From Erinaceus europaeus (lineage: Eukaryota; Chordata; Mammalia; Eulipotyphla; Erinaceidae): 64,000 nt of DNA. Below the pieces are notes generated by a model. The model worked only from the letters and a program-made list of their open reading frames with translations. It ran no database searches and was not told the DNA's origin. The position numbers were made by a program, and so were the translations under genes. Of the stretch, positions 46,275 to 57,100 are shown piece by piece (positions within the stretch are counted from its first letter, which is position 1; every line of letters starts with the position of its first letter). The stretch spans positions 76,519,786 to 76,583,785 of the forward strand of contig NC_080177.1 of NCBI RefSeq assembly GCF_950295315.1, in the 5' to 3' direction.

Positions 46275-46358
46275 AATTAAGTGCCTGAGGCTCAGAGGTT
46301 CTCGGTTTAATTTGTGGCACCATCATAAACCAGAGCTGAGCAGTGCTGTGGATAAGAG
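46275..46358 (+). mobile_element. SINE-D, 5'-truncated
   Basis: Immediately after the GEMIN2 poly(A) region. Confidence 0.75.
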
Positions 46359-46472
46359 AATATGCTTTTTGTTTTGTTTTGTTTTGTTTAAAAAGAAAGG
46401 CTATTATATTTAAATTAAGCACATAGTTTTCCTTCCTTTGCTCAAAAATTCCAGAGGTGGGTTGAAAGTCAT

Positions 46473-46597
46473 GATGGGGGTTGGGAGTAGAAAGCATAGT
46501 GGTTCTGCAAGAGACTCATGCCTGGGACTCCGAAGTCCCAGGTTCAATCCTCCACACCACCATAAACCAGAGCTGAGCAGTGCTCTGGTAAGAAAAG
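46473..46597 (+). mobile_element. SINE-D
   Basis: Followed by a SINE-A. Confidence 0.85.
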
Positions 46598-46603
46598 GAA
46601 ACA

Positions 46604-46852
46604 AAAAGAGTCGGGTGGTAGTGAAGTGCCAAGGACCCATGTAATGATACTGAATGATCCTGGTTCAAGCCCCTGGTTCCCCACCTGCAGGGGAGTCACT
46701 TCACAGGTGGTGAATGAAGCAGGTCTGCAGGTGTCTGTCTCTCTCTCTCCCTCAGTCTTCTCCTTTCTCCATTTCTGTCTGTCCTATCCAATAATGATGA
46801 CATCAGTAACAATAATAAATACAACAATAAACAAGGGCAACAAAAGGGGAAT
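46604..46852 (+). mobile_element. SINE-A with rearranged head
   Basis: About 25 bp of the A-box region is missing (GTAGTGAAGTGCCAAGGACC). Confidence 0.85.
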
Positions 46853-46989
46853 ATTAAAATTTAATTTCAGGCTGGTGTGTAATAACTACATCTTAAATCT
46901 AGGTCATATTCAGATTTTCATTAATTGTAGTTTGTAAGGTTTTTTTTTTTTTTTCCTTTTTAGGTAGTTTTATAGTTTCTTTCTTCCTT

Positions 46990-47197
46990 TAATTGCTGCC
47001 AGCATTATCACTGGGGCTCAGTGCCCCACATTCCTGGTGACTATTTCTTTTTTCTTTCTGTTTTTGTTGCATAGGACAGAAATTGAGAGGAAGAGAAAGA
47101 CAAGACACCTGCAGCTTTACTCTTAAGTTTCTTCCAACAGGACCTTAGAGCCTCGGCATGAGTCTTTCTGTGTAACCATCATGCTGTCTCCCCAGCC
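46990..47197 (-). mobile_element. SINE-D-headed hybrid with cassette
   Basis: Cassette (ATTATCACTGGGGCTCAGTG), B-like body, D-like head (CATGCTGTCTCCCC). Confidence 0.6.
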
Positions 47198-47286
47198 CTA
47201 TCTTTTTTCCTATCTCCTTTTCCTCTCTGTCCTATCAAAGGTGGGGTGGGAGAGGCATGGATTCATTTCAGGAAATCTTCAAGTAG

Positions 47287-47455
47287 GGACCAGTGGTGCA
47301 CTTGAGTGCACACATTACTGTGCACAAAGACCTGGGTTCAAGCCCCTGGTCCCCACCTGCAGGGGGGAAAACTTCATGAGGTGAAACAGGGCTGCAGGTG
47401 TCTCCCTAACTCCTTATCCTCTTTTAATTTTTCTATCCTATCAAGTAAAACATTG
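47287..47455 (+). mobile_element. SINE-B
   Basis: Head partly deleted (GACCAGTGGTGCACTTGAGT). Confidence 0.82.
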
Positions 47456-47603
47456 TTTTACTCTTACACATCATTTGCCAGTCTGAGGAAGCAGTAGCAA
47501 ACTATAAATGCAGCTGTATTTTACCTTTCCCATAAAAGATTCATTACTCCTTTCAGTCAGATTATGTTAGTACATTATTCTGAGTTGTAATAATACTTCT
47601 ACT

Positions 47604-47680
47604 GGAGTGGGTGACGGTGCAGCACATCTACCAGAGTGACGTCTGGTTCTCTCTTATTATTAATAGAGATCTTTAAAAGA
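47604..47680 (+). mobile_element. SINE-C, middle deleted
   Basis: Head joined directly to CAGCACATCTACCAGAGTG. Confidence 0.65.
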
Positions 47681-47764
47681 AATGTATAAGAAAGAACAAA
47701 TTGAACTATGTTCATACCAAGATTCTACTTTCTTATACAGAATCACAATGTTGTTTTGCTATTT

Positions 47765-49073
47765 TTTTTTTATTTCTTTATTGGAGAATTAATGTTTTAC
47801 ATTCAACAGTAAATACAATAGTTTGTACATGCATAACATTCCCCAGTTTCCCATATAACAATACAACCCCCACTAGGTCCTCTGTCATCCTCCTTGGACC
47901 TGTATTCTCCCCATCCACCCCCACCCCAGAGTCTTTTACTTTGGTGCGATACGCCAATTCCATTTCAGGTTCTACTTTTTTTTTTTCCTCATCTTGTTTT
48001 TCAACTTCTGCCTGAGAGTGAGATCATCCCATATTCATCCTTCTGTTTCTGACTTATTTCACTTAACATGAATTTTTCAAGGTCCATCCAAGATCAGCTG
48101 AAAACGGTGAAGTCACCATTTTTTACAGCTGAGTAGTATTCCATTGTGTATATAGACCACAACTTGCTCAACCACTCACCTATTGTTGGACACCTGGGTT
48201 GCTTCCAGGTTTTGGCTATTAGAAATTGTGCTGCTAAGAACATATGTGTACACAGATCTTTTTGGATGGTTGTGTTGGGTTCCTTAGGCTATATCCCCAG
48301 GAGAGGAATTGCAGAATCATAGGGTAGGTCCATGTCTAGCCCTCTGAGAGTTCTCCAGATTCTTCTCCACAGAGGTTGCACTAGTTGACATTCCCACCAG
48401 CAGTGTAGGAGGGTTCCTTTGACCCCACACCCTCTCCAGCATTTGCTGGTTACCTTTTCTGATGTGACATTCTCACAGGAGTGAAGTGATATCTCATTGT
48501 TGTTTTCATTTGCATTTCTCTGACAATCAGTGACTGGGAGCATTTTTTTCATGTGTTTCTCAGCCTTTTGGATCTCTTCTGTGGTGAATGTTCTGTCCAT
48601 GTCCTCCCCCCCTTTTTGGATGGGGTTATTTGTTGTCTTGTTGTTGAGTTTGGCAAGCTCTTTATATATGTTGGTTATTATCCTCTTATCTGATTCTGTG
48701 AGGGGTCTCTTGGTTTGGGTAGTGGTTTCTTTTGCTGTGAAGAAGCTTTTTAATTTGATGTAGTCTAAGGTTTATACTTGCCTTAGTCTTTTTTGTAATT
48801 GAATTCTTCTCATTGAAGATATCTTTAAAATTTATGCGGAAAAGAGTTCTGCCAATATTTTCCTCTAAGTATCTGATAGTTTCTGGTCTAACATCCAAGT
48901 CCTTGATCCACTTGGAATTTACTTTTGTATTTGGTGAAATACAGTGGTTCAGTTTCATTCTTCTGCATGTTTCAACCCATTGTTTCCAACACCATTTGTT
49001 GAAGAGACTCTGCTTTCCCCATGTAATAGTCTGGGTCCCTTTGTCAAAGATTAGATGTCCATAGGTGTGGGGG
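47765..49073 (-). mobile_element. L1-A LINE, 5'-truncated, ORF2 C-terminal part
   Basis: About 1.3 kb on the minus strand. The 5' end carries ORF2 C-terminal words ([60 protein letters not shown]), then a frame break near 48.69 kb, then LLHCWWECQLVQPLW and AIPLLGI. The 3' UTR ends at a poly-A tail (T-run at 47762-47771). Flanked by AGAATCACAA at 47739 and 49074. Frame breaks make it inactive. Confidence 0.92.
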
Positions 49074-49083
49074 AGAATCACAA

Positions 49084-49230
49084 TTTTTTTAAAAAAAGAT
49101 TTTATTAATGAGAAAGATAGGAGAGAAAGAACCAGACATCAATCTTGGTACATGTGCTGCCAGGGATTGAACTCATTACCTCATGCTTGAGAGTCTAGTG
49201 CTTTAGCCACTGTGCCACCTTCCGGACCAC
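49084..49230 (-). mobile_element. SINE-C
   Basis: Duplication AGAATCACAA (49074, 49231), shared with the adjacent L1. Confidence 0.9.
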
Positions 49231-49255
49231 AGAATCACAAATTTTTTAAGTCATT

Positions 49256-49385
49256 TTTTTTTTATTGTGGGTATTAATGGTTTAAATACAGTTGTTGGTA
49301 CCTGTATAACCAGTTGTCCACCTTTTTTTTTTTTTTTAGGTATACAGTTTCTCACCAGTCCCACACACCCCCAAATATCAATTCT
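49256..49385 (-). mobile_element. L1 tail fragment, diverged
   Basis: TTTATTGTGGGTATTAATGG and GGTACCTGTATAACCAGTTG resemble antisense L1-A tail. The rest is unclear. Confidence 0.5.
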
Positions 49386-49430
49386 CAAACTTCCATGTAT
49401 AATTCTCCTTGTCTACTAAGACTTCATTTT

Positions 49431-49541
49431 TTCCCCTTTTGTTGCCCTTGTTGTAGTTATTATTGTTGTTGGTTAAGACAGAGAAATGGAGAGAGGAGGG
49501 AAAGACAGGGAGAGAAAGAGAGACACCTGCAGACCTGCTTC
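49431..49541 (-). mobile_element. SINE-A, truncated
   Basis: Stops abruptly at GACCTGCTTCA; the tRNA part is missing. Confidence 0.8.
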
Positions 49542-49544
49542 ATT

Positions 49545-50050
49545 TTAACTCCAAGTAACAGTATACAAAACCAAAAATGGATTGAACAAAATAAGGAATT
49601 TTAATATCTCACATTAACAAAGAAAGAAAAACTCAACACTAAAGCACAGGAGTGATGAATTCACAAGCACCACTGAGTTAGTTACTATCTGTGTGCCCTC
49701 TTATCCTCAGTGTGGTGGCTTTTGTCTCCATAGTCACAGGTAGAAAAGGAAGAGATCTACTTATCTCAGTTTCTCCCCAACCCACTGAGATGATCCTCCT
49801 AACAGTGTTGGTGTGAAGGAAAACAAAAAAGCCCCTAAGCTCCTTCCAGGTGGAAGAACAGCTTTTGTTAAAAAAACAAAACAAAAAACCCTGTGGTGTG
49901 AATAGGCAAGCAATTCTCTAGCCCTGGCCCTCTGCCCTCAGGAGGTTACTGAGGGGATAGCAGTAGCAATTCTGAAACCACTGCCAGCACTTGCAGGGAA
50001 GGGAAGGGAAGCTGAAAGTAGAGGCTGTAACAGGAGGATAAGAAGTCCAT
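49545..50050. other. Unclassified, GEMIN2-TRAPPC6B gap
   Basis: Not SINE or L1 by eye; could be an old DNA transposon or LTR relic. No coding signal. Confidence 0.4.
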
Positions 50051-50054
50051 CATG

Positions 50055-50400
50055 GGTAGGGTGGTAGTGCAGTGGGTTAAGCGCACATGGTGCAAAGTGC
50101 AAGGACCAGCATAAGGATCCCAGTTCGAGCTCCAGCTCCCCACCTGCAGGGGTGTCGCTTCACCAGCGGTGAAGCAAGTCTGCAGGTGTCTATCTTTCTC
50201 TCCCCGTCTCTGCCTTCCTCTCCTTTCTCCATTTCTTTCTGTTCTATCCAACAATGACGACACCAATAACAACAATAATAATAACCACAATGATAAAACA
50301 ACAAGGGCAACAAAAGAGAAAGAAAATAGCCTCCAGGAGCAGTGGATTCATGGTGCAGGCACTGAGCCCCAGCAATATCCCTGGAGACAAAAAAAAAAAA
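50055..50400 (+). mobile_element. SINE-A, extended
   Basis: Flanks AAGTCCATCATG / AAGTGCATCATA; cassette at 50329-50388. Confidence 0.9.
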
Positions 50401-50559
50401 AGTGCATCATAAAACACTTTTTTTTTTGCTTTTCTATTTTGGCTCTAAACTTACATTTAAACAAGTCTGTTATTTCACTGTTAGTACATTAATGGGCCTC
50501 TCAAGGGTGACTTCTATTAACATAGAAATAATTCTGTAAGCGACTTAGGCAATTAGATG

Positions 50560-50605
50560 ATATATATGTATATGCATATATATATATATACATATATATA
50601 CACAT
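50560..50605. repeat. (TA)n-rich segment
   Basis: Interrupted TA/CA repeat beyond the TRAPPC6B poly(A) signal. Confidence 0.85.
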
Positions 50606-50859
50606 ACCACATATACAATGGCATCCTTACATTGGCATACAAGTTATTAATAGAAATAAATTATGAACAAAATAAAAATGCATTTTAGTGTACTATTTGC
50701 CTTTTTAAATAAAGTCCTTAAGATGCATTCGGAGTCTGTCCGCTCTCACACAGGTGACCCTGGCTGATGCCACTCTCACTCAGGCTGCTTTCCCAGGCCC
50801 TGCGTTTGGCTTCTCCGTGTCATTAGCCGCGTCACTTGAAGCAAGTGACATTTCAGGAA

Positions 50860-51117
50860 GGGTCCTGCATCTCAGTGTTTATTATCTGGAATCAGGCTTT
50901 CATTCAGGAAGGTGTAGGTTGAAGTGTCTCTACTTCAGCCTGGTCTGTGTTAGATCCATAAAAATACTCCCATTTAAGAGTGCAACCTTCCTCGGGTAAG
51001 TTAGCAGATAGCTTTACAGCAATACAAATGTCCAACAATACGTCATCCTTGCTACTTGAAAGACTCTACACGGATAGTTTATCTCTTTACACTGCTGAAG
51101 CTTTTCTCAAGTTTGTT
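50860..51117 (-). other. TRAPPC6B: TRAPPC6B 3' UTR (proximal part)
   Basis: Unique, SINE-free sequence between the stop codon and the first poly(A) signal. Confidence 0.6.
50878..50883 (-). terminator. TRAPPC6B candidate poly(A) signal
   Basis: First AATAAA on the minus strand after the stop, 235 nt downstream. The gene may also use distal sites I cannot see. Confidence 0.5.
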
Positions 51118-51149
51118 CTACAGCTTCTGTATCATCACCTGGAACTTAC
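51118..51149 (-). CDS. TRAPPC6B: TRAPPC6B exon 6 (32 coding nt)
   Basis: Completes Cys and encodes KFQVMIQKL, then TAG at 51120-51118. The exon begins GTAAGTTCC right after TTTTCTAG, so its first bases are themselves a consensus donor and duplicate the start of the intron just removed. Confidence 0.93.
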
Positions 51150-54100
51150 CTAGAAAAGAAAGCGGGTGACGTCATTCTTTGATTTTAGATGTAAGGAAAG
51201 CAAGCCTGAACATCAACTTTCTACTATACTTGGACAATAGTTTTCTTTTCCCTTCCTTCCTTCCTCTTTTTCTTTTTTCCACCAGTTATCAAAGGTTCAA
51301 GTACCTGCCCAATGACACCGCTACTCCCAATGGCTATACTTCTAAAGAGAGAGCGTTGGGGGGAGGTGGAGAGGGAAGGGGGCAAATAGACTTCCATGCC
51401 TGAGGCTCGGGGATTTCAGGTCCCATTCCAACACCACCATAAGCCAGAACTAAGCAGTGCTCTGGTAAAAAGTGGGTAAAAGAGAGAGAGAACTCTACAA
51501 TACTGCTCCACTGCTTGTGAAGATTCCCCCAACCCCAGCTGGGAACAGGGACTCAAACCGGGGTCCTCAACCATGGTAATGTGGGTGCAACCCGCCCCCA
51601 GGCAGCTGTTCTGTCAAACAACTTTTTTTTTTCCCTCCAGGGTTATTGCTGGGCTCCGTGCCTGCACCATGAATCCACCGCTCCTGGAGGCCATTTTTCC
51701 CTTTTTTTGTTGCCCTAGTTGTTGCAGCCTCGTTGCAATTATTATTGCCATTGTTGACATTGCTTTTGTTGTTGGATAGGACAGAGAGAAATAGAGAGAG
51801 GGGAAGACAGAGAGAGAGGGGGAGAGAAAGATAGACACCTGCAGACCTGCTTCACCGCCCGTGAAGCGACTCCCCCGCAGGTGGGGAGCCGTGGGCTCGA
51901 ACCGGGATCCTTACGCCGGTCCCTGCGCTTTGCGCCACGTGCGCTTAACCCACTGCACCACCGCCCAACCCCCCAAACAACTTTTTAAACTCATACACTA
52001 AGTATTCAATAAAGTCAATTTCTTTTTTTTTTTTTTTTTTTGCCTCCAGGGTTATCACTGGGGCATGGTATCCACTGCTCCTAGAGGCCATTTTCCCCAT
52101 TTTGTTGCCCTTGTTGTGCTTGTTGTAGTTATTATTGTTGTCATAGCTGTTGTTGTTGGATAGGACAGAGAGAAATCAAGAAAGGGGGAGAGAAAGGCAG
52201 ACACCTGCAGACCTGCTTCACCGCTTGCTAGGGGACTCCCTGCAGGTGGGGAGCCGGGGGCTCGAACCGGATCCTTACGCTGCTCTTGCGCTTTGCGCCA
52301 CGTGTGCTTAACCCGCTGCGCTACTGGCCAGCTCCCAATAGAGGCGATACCAGATTTATGAAGAGGTGCCTTCCTTTTTCTTTTCTTTTTTCCTCTTCTT
52401 TTTCTTTTCTTCTTGCCTCCAGGGTTATCGGTGGGGCTCGGTGCTTTCTCAACAAATCCACCGCTCCTGGAGGCGTTTTTTTTCTTCTTTTGTTGCCCTT
52501 GTTTTATCATTGTTGTGGTTATTGTTACTGATGTCGTTGTTGTTGGATAGGACAGAGAGAAATGAAGAGGGGAGGAAGACAGAGAGGGAGAAAGGCACCT
52601 GCAGACCTGCTTCACCGCCTGTGAAGGTGGGGAGCCGGGGGCTGGAACAGGGATCCTTACTCTGGTCCTTGCACTTCACGCCATGTGCGCTTAACTGAAG
52701 GCGCTACCACCTGACCCCCAAGGTGCCTTTATTTTTCTTTGGGATTTCTACTTAATAGGCATTTATTCCATTGCTAATTATTGTGAATAAAAGATCTTTG
52801 GACGAGTTTAGCTTCATCTACATGTATTTATTAATTTTTGCAATGCCAGTGCCTCACACATGTGCATATCTCACCTCGCAGAACAACTTTTATTATTCTT
52901 TTTTATTTCTGGATGGAGAGAAACTGCGAGGGAAGGGGATGAGAGAGACACCTGCAGCACTGCTCCACTGCTCCTGAAGCTCCCCCTCTGCAGGTGGGGA
53001 CCGAGGGCTTACACACAGGTGCATGCGCACAGTAACACCACCGGAACCCCACCCCCAAACTATTTTTCATTCAGATAGAAAAAGACAGTGAGAGAAACCA
53101 CAGCATAAAAACTTCTCCCAGTACCATGGCACTCACTCCCAAGGGGTGCCAGGATTTGAACCTGGGCAAGGCGTGTGCCCTACCCAGAAATCGTTATCTC
53201 TGGTGCCCCCACCCTGACCCACCTAGTTTTATATAATATACTCTAGAAAACGTAAAACATTTTCCATGTTGTAGGGAATTCCGCTATTTTAAGGAAATGC
53301 TTTGTTTGTTTAAGAATCAAGACAGTGCCGAGAGGACGCACTCCCTCCTCCTGCAAGAAATATACAAGCCAAATGTGAAAGCAGTTAACTCAAGGACAGT
53401 CAGAGGAAACTATACAGAAAAGGAAAAAGAACTAAAACAAAGGAAGATAATATAAGAGAGCTGTGGGACAAAGTCCAGAGGAGCATAGAGGTGCCATAAG
53501 GAAAAAATAAAAGAACAGACATTGTATTCAGTGAAGTAATAGCAAGGAGTTTACCAAAAGTGAGGAAGGAGACACTCAGATCCAGGAACTCTTAAGAGTA
53601 ACAAACAGAATAAATTCAGAACAGACACAGTGGTCCAAGAGGTAGTGTAGTGGATAAAGCACTGGACTCTCAGACATGAAATCCTGAGTTCAGTCCCTGG
53701 CTGCACATGTACCAGAGTGGTATCCTGGTTCTCTTTCTTTCTCTCTTATCTCTCTCATTAATAACTAAATAGAAATCAAAAGATTCACATAAAGTCAAAC
53801 TATAATTAGCAAAGAATCTCCCCCCCCCCCTTTGGAGAGAGAGAGATTGAGAGGGAGCAGGGAGATAGGAAGGGAAAAGAAAGACATCTACAGATCTGTT
53901 TTAACACTCACAGAGTTCTTATTTGCAGGTGGGGACTAGGGGCTTGAACTTGGGTCTCTGCACACTGTAACATGTGCATTCAACTGAGTACGTTATCACC
54001 TGGCCCCCAGTGGTAGACAGTCTTAAAAAAAAATGGAAGTGAAGAGTAAAGAAGGCCGGAAAGGTATCTCAGTGGGTAGGGCAACTCTGCTATTCATGTA

Positions 54101-57100
54101 TATGACCTGGGTTCAAGCCTGGTGCCCACCACACAGGGACACTTCAGTGAGGCGCTAGCTTCCCCTATCAAGGGTACAAAAAACTGAACCTAGGACTTCA
54201 GAACCTTAGGCATGGGAGTCTCTTTGCATAACCATTATGATATTTTACCCCAACTCCCCAAGATATATACATATATATATCAGTTGAATTCTAAGCACAG
54301 ACTCAAAAGACCAGAAAGAATTAGCCTGATGAATATATGCAAATTTTGATTGTAGAGAGACCCTAAAAGAAATGTTGATGGAAAAAAGGAAAACCGAGTG
54401 ATCTCACTCCCAGGAAGAACCGAAACAAACAAACAAACCAAGGGGAAAGTAGAGTCAAACGAAAACAAGCCTTAAACCAGGACTACAGAACTGAGGTCGC
54501 TAGAGTGGGGCACAAAGTGAAGACTGGGTGAGTCCGAGAGGCTTGGTGGAGCGCTGTTTGTAGTTTGGTGGCGGGTACAGTGTGGTAAGGTCTTTAAAGA
54601 GGTGTGAAGTTACACTTCTAAAGCATATATAGTCTTAAAAACTAGACTGAGTTTTTAAAAACTAGACTGAGGTCCTGAGTTCGATCCCTGGCAGCACATG
54701 TACCAGAGTGATGTCTGGTTCTTTTTCTCTCTCCTATGTTTCTCATGAATACATAAATAAAATCTTTAAAAAAAAAAAAACTAGACTGTCTCAAAAACAA
54801 AATTAAAGGGATGCACAAGTTACACGGGCTCCTCTGCTGAGTGTGAGTAGACATGGGTCCCAGATCAGATTGATGGGGTCTACAGTTAATGTAATTTATA
54901 GACTTTTCCCATAATCTTAGCTGTCAGGCTCGGGAAAAATTTAGTAAAGTCATGGGCCCTTTGGAATATATCTAAAATAGACTTACTAGCTTTTTCCAAA
55001 ATGGAGACCCCAAAGCCCATGGTTCCTGATTATTAAATAATTTGTTCTGCTTTATATCATGAAGCTTTTCAGCCTCCAAGTTAAAGTTGCTACCATAACA
55101 CCAACCTGACTTCCCTGGGCAGATGACCTCACCAATGTGTCCTGGAAACTCATCTCTCTAGAGCCCTGTCCCACTAGGGAAAGACAGAAACAGACTGGGA
55201 GCATGGATCCACCTGCCAACATCCATGTCTAGAGGAGAAGCAATTACAAAAGCCAGACCTTCCACCTTATGCACACCATAAAGAATTTGGTCCATAGTCC
55301 CAGAGGGATAGAGAATAGGGAACTCTGGTGGTGGAAAGTGTATGGCATTGTACCCCTTTATCCTAAAATCTTGTCAATCATTATTAAATCAATTTAAAGA
55401 ATTTTTTAAGGCAAGAATAATTCCATAAATTAGTTGCTTTTAGCAAATTTTAAGTCACTGACCACAATGAATTCAAAAAATATTATGAATACAAGTATAA
55501 TATTTATGCTTTAGATGTAGTTACATATGCTACAGTTAATAAAGTTAAAAGTAAAATGAAATGGTTAAAGCATTTTAAAATTTCCTCCAAGTTAACAAAA
55601 ACAAGAAAACACATTCTGAAAAAAATCACTAAAAATATTTGTAAGAAAAGTAAATTGAACTTACAGGCAGGCATTGAAGACACTTCAGCTGTTACAATAC
55701 TTTTTATCCCCAAATTTGATAAACCACCTCTGATTAAGCCACACGTAAATGCTAAATACTAAAAGGGGGAAGGAAGTAAAACATTTTAAGCATTTACTAA
55801 GACAGTAAAGGTACTGATATATACGATACTTAGCTCAGTCTTTGCTATTACAAGTCACTGCAGAGGTCGGGGAGACAGCCTAATGGTTATGCAAAAAACA
55901 CTTTTATGCCTGAAGCTCTGAGGTCCCAGGTTCAACCCCCAGTAACACCATAAACCACAGGAGAGTAGTGTTTTGGTGGTGGTGGTGGGGGGGGTATCTT
56001 CAATTTAAATAAATGAGTAAACAAATATTTTTAAAAGTATAGAATTAAAAAAAAAAAGCCACTGCTGTTTGGGGGATATACCAGGCCCTTGGGCTTATAT
56101 GATACCCCCACTACCATGCCCTTTCACCCTCTAATTTCAGATAAAGAGGGAAGGTCCATGCGACTGCCCCGAGTGCCACAGTACTGCCATGCAGCTGCGC
56201 ACAGGGACGGCACGTGCTCGACATAATGAACTCTCTCCAATGTTGCTTAAAAAAAAAATTGGCGGAGGGAGTCGGGCTGCAGCGCAGCGGGTTAAGCGCA
56301 GGTGGCGCAAAGTGCAGGGACCGGCATAAGGATCCCGGTTCGAGCCCCCGGCTCCCCACCTGCAGGGGAGTCGCTTCACAGGCAGTGAAGCAGGTCTGCA
56401 GGTGTCTGTCTTTCTCTCCCCCTCTGTCTTCCCCTCCTCTCTCCATTTCTCTCTGTCCTATCCAACAATGACAACATCAATAACAACAACAATAATAACT
56501 GCAATAACAATAATGACAAGGGCAACAAAAGGGAAAAGAAAGAAAGAAAAATTTTAAAAATTGGTGGGATCCGGCTAGTGGTGCGCCCAGTTAAGCACAA
56601 GTTAACAATATGCAAGGACCAAGGTTCAAGCCCCTGGTCCCCACCTACAGGGGAAAAGATTCACGAGTGGTGAAGCAGGGCTGCAGGTGTCTCTCTGTCT
56701 CTCTCCCTGTCTATCTCCCCCTTCCTCTCAATTTCTGGCTTTCTCTATGTAACAAGTTAAGATAATTTTTTTTTAATTTTTAAGGGTATTTCTTCAATAA
56801 ATAGTTTTTCTTTGTTTTTTTAAATTTTTATTTTTTTCCCTTTATTGGGGGATTAATGTTTTACATTCAACAGTAAATACAATAGTTTGTACATGCATAA
56901 TAACAGTTTTTAGTTTTCCAACATAACAATATAACCCCCACTAGATTCTCTGTCATCCTTTTCCAGGAAATTTTTATTTTTAGTCTATTCTTTTGATAGA
57001 GGGTAAGAGAGAGGAAGAGAAGTGAGACACCTGCAGCACTGCTCCACCACTCCTGAAGCTTCCCCCTGCAGGGGGGAACCAGGGGCTTGACCCCAGGTTA

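Noticed and set aside
48289..49081. L1 ORF2 remnants as a candidate reverse-transcriptase gene
   Set aside because: Only the extreme C-terminal region is present and it is split by a frame break; no polymerase motif remains.
49678..49884. 68-codon frame MFCFFNKSCSSTWKELRG as a gene
   Set aside because: No homology recognised, no splice or promoter context, and the length is expected by chance.
50754..50999. 81-codon plus-strand frame in the TRAPPC6B 3' UTR
   Set aside because: Antisense to the 3' UTR, starts at a chance codon and has no recognisable domain.
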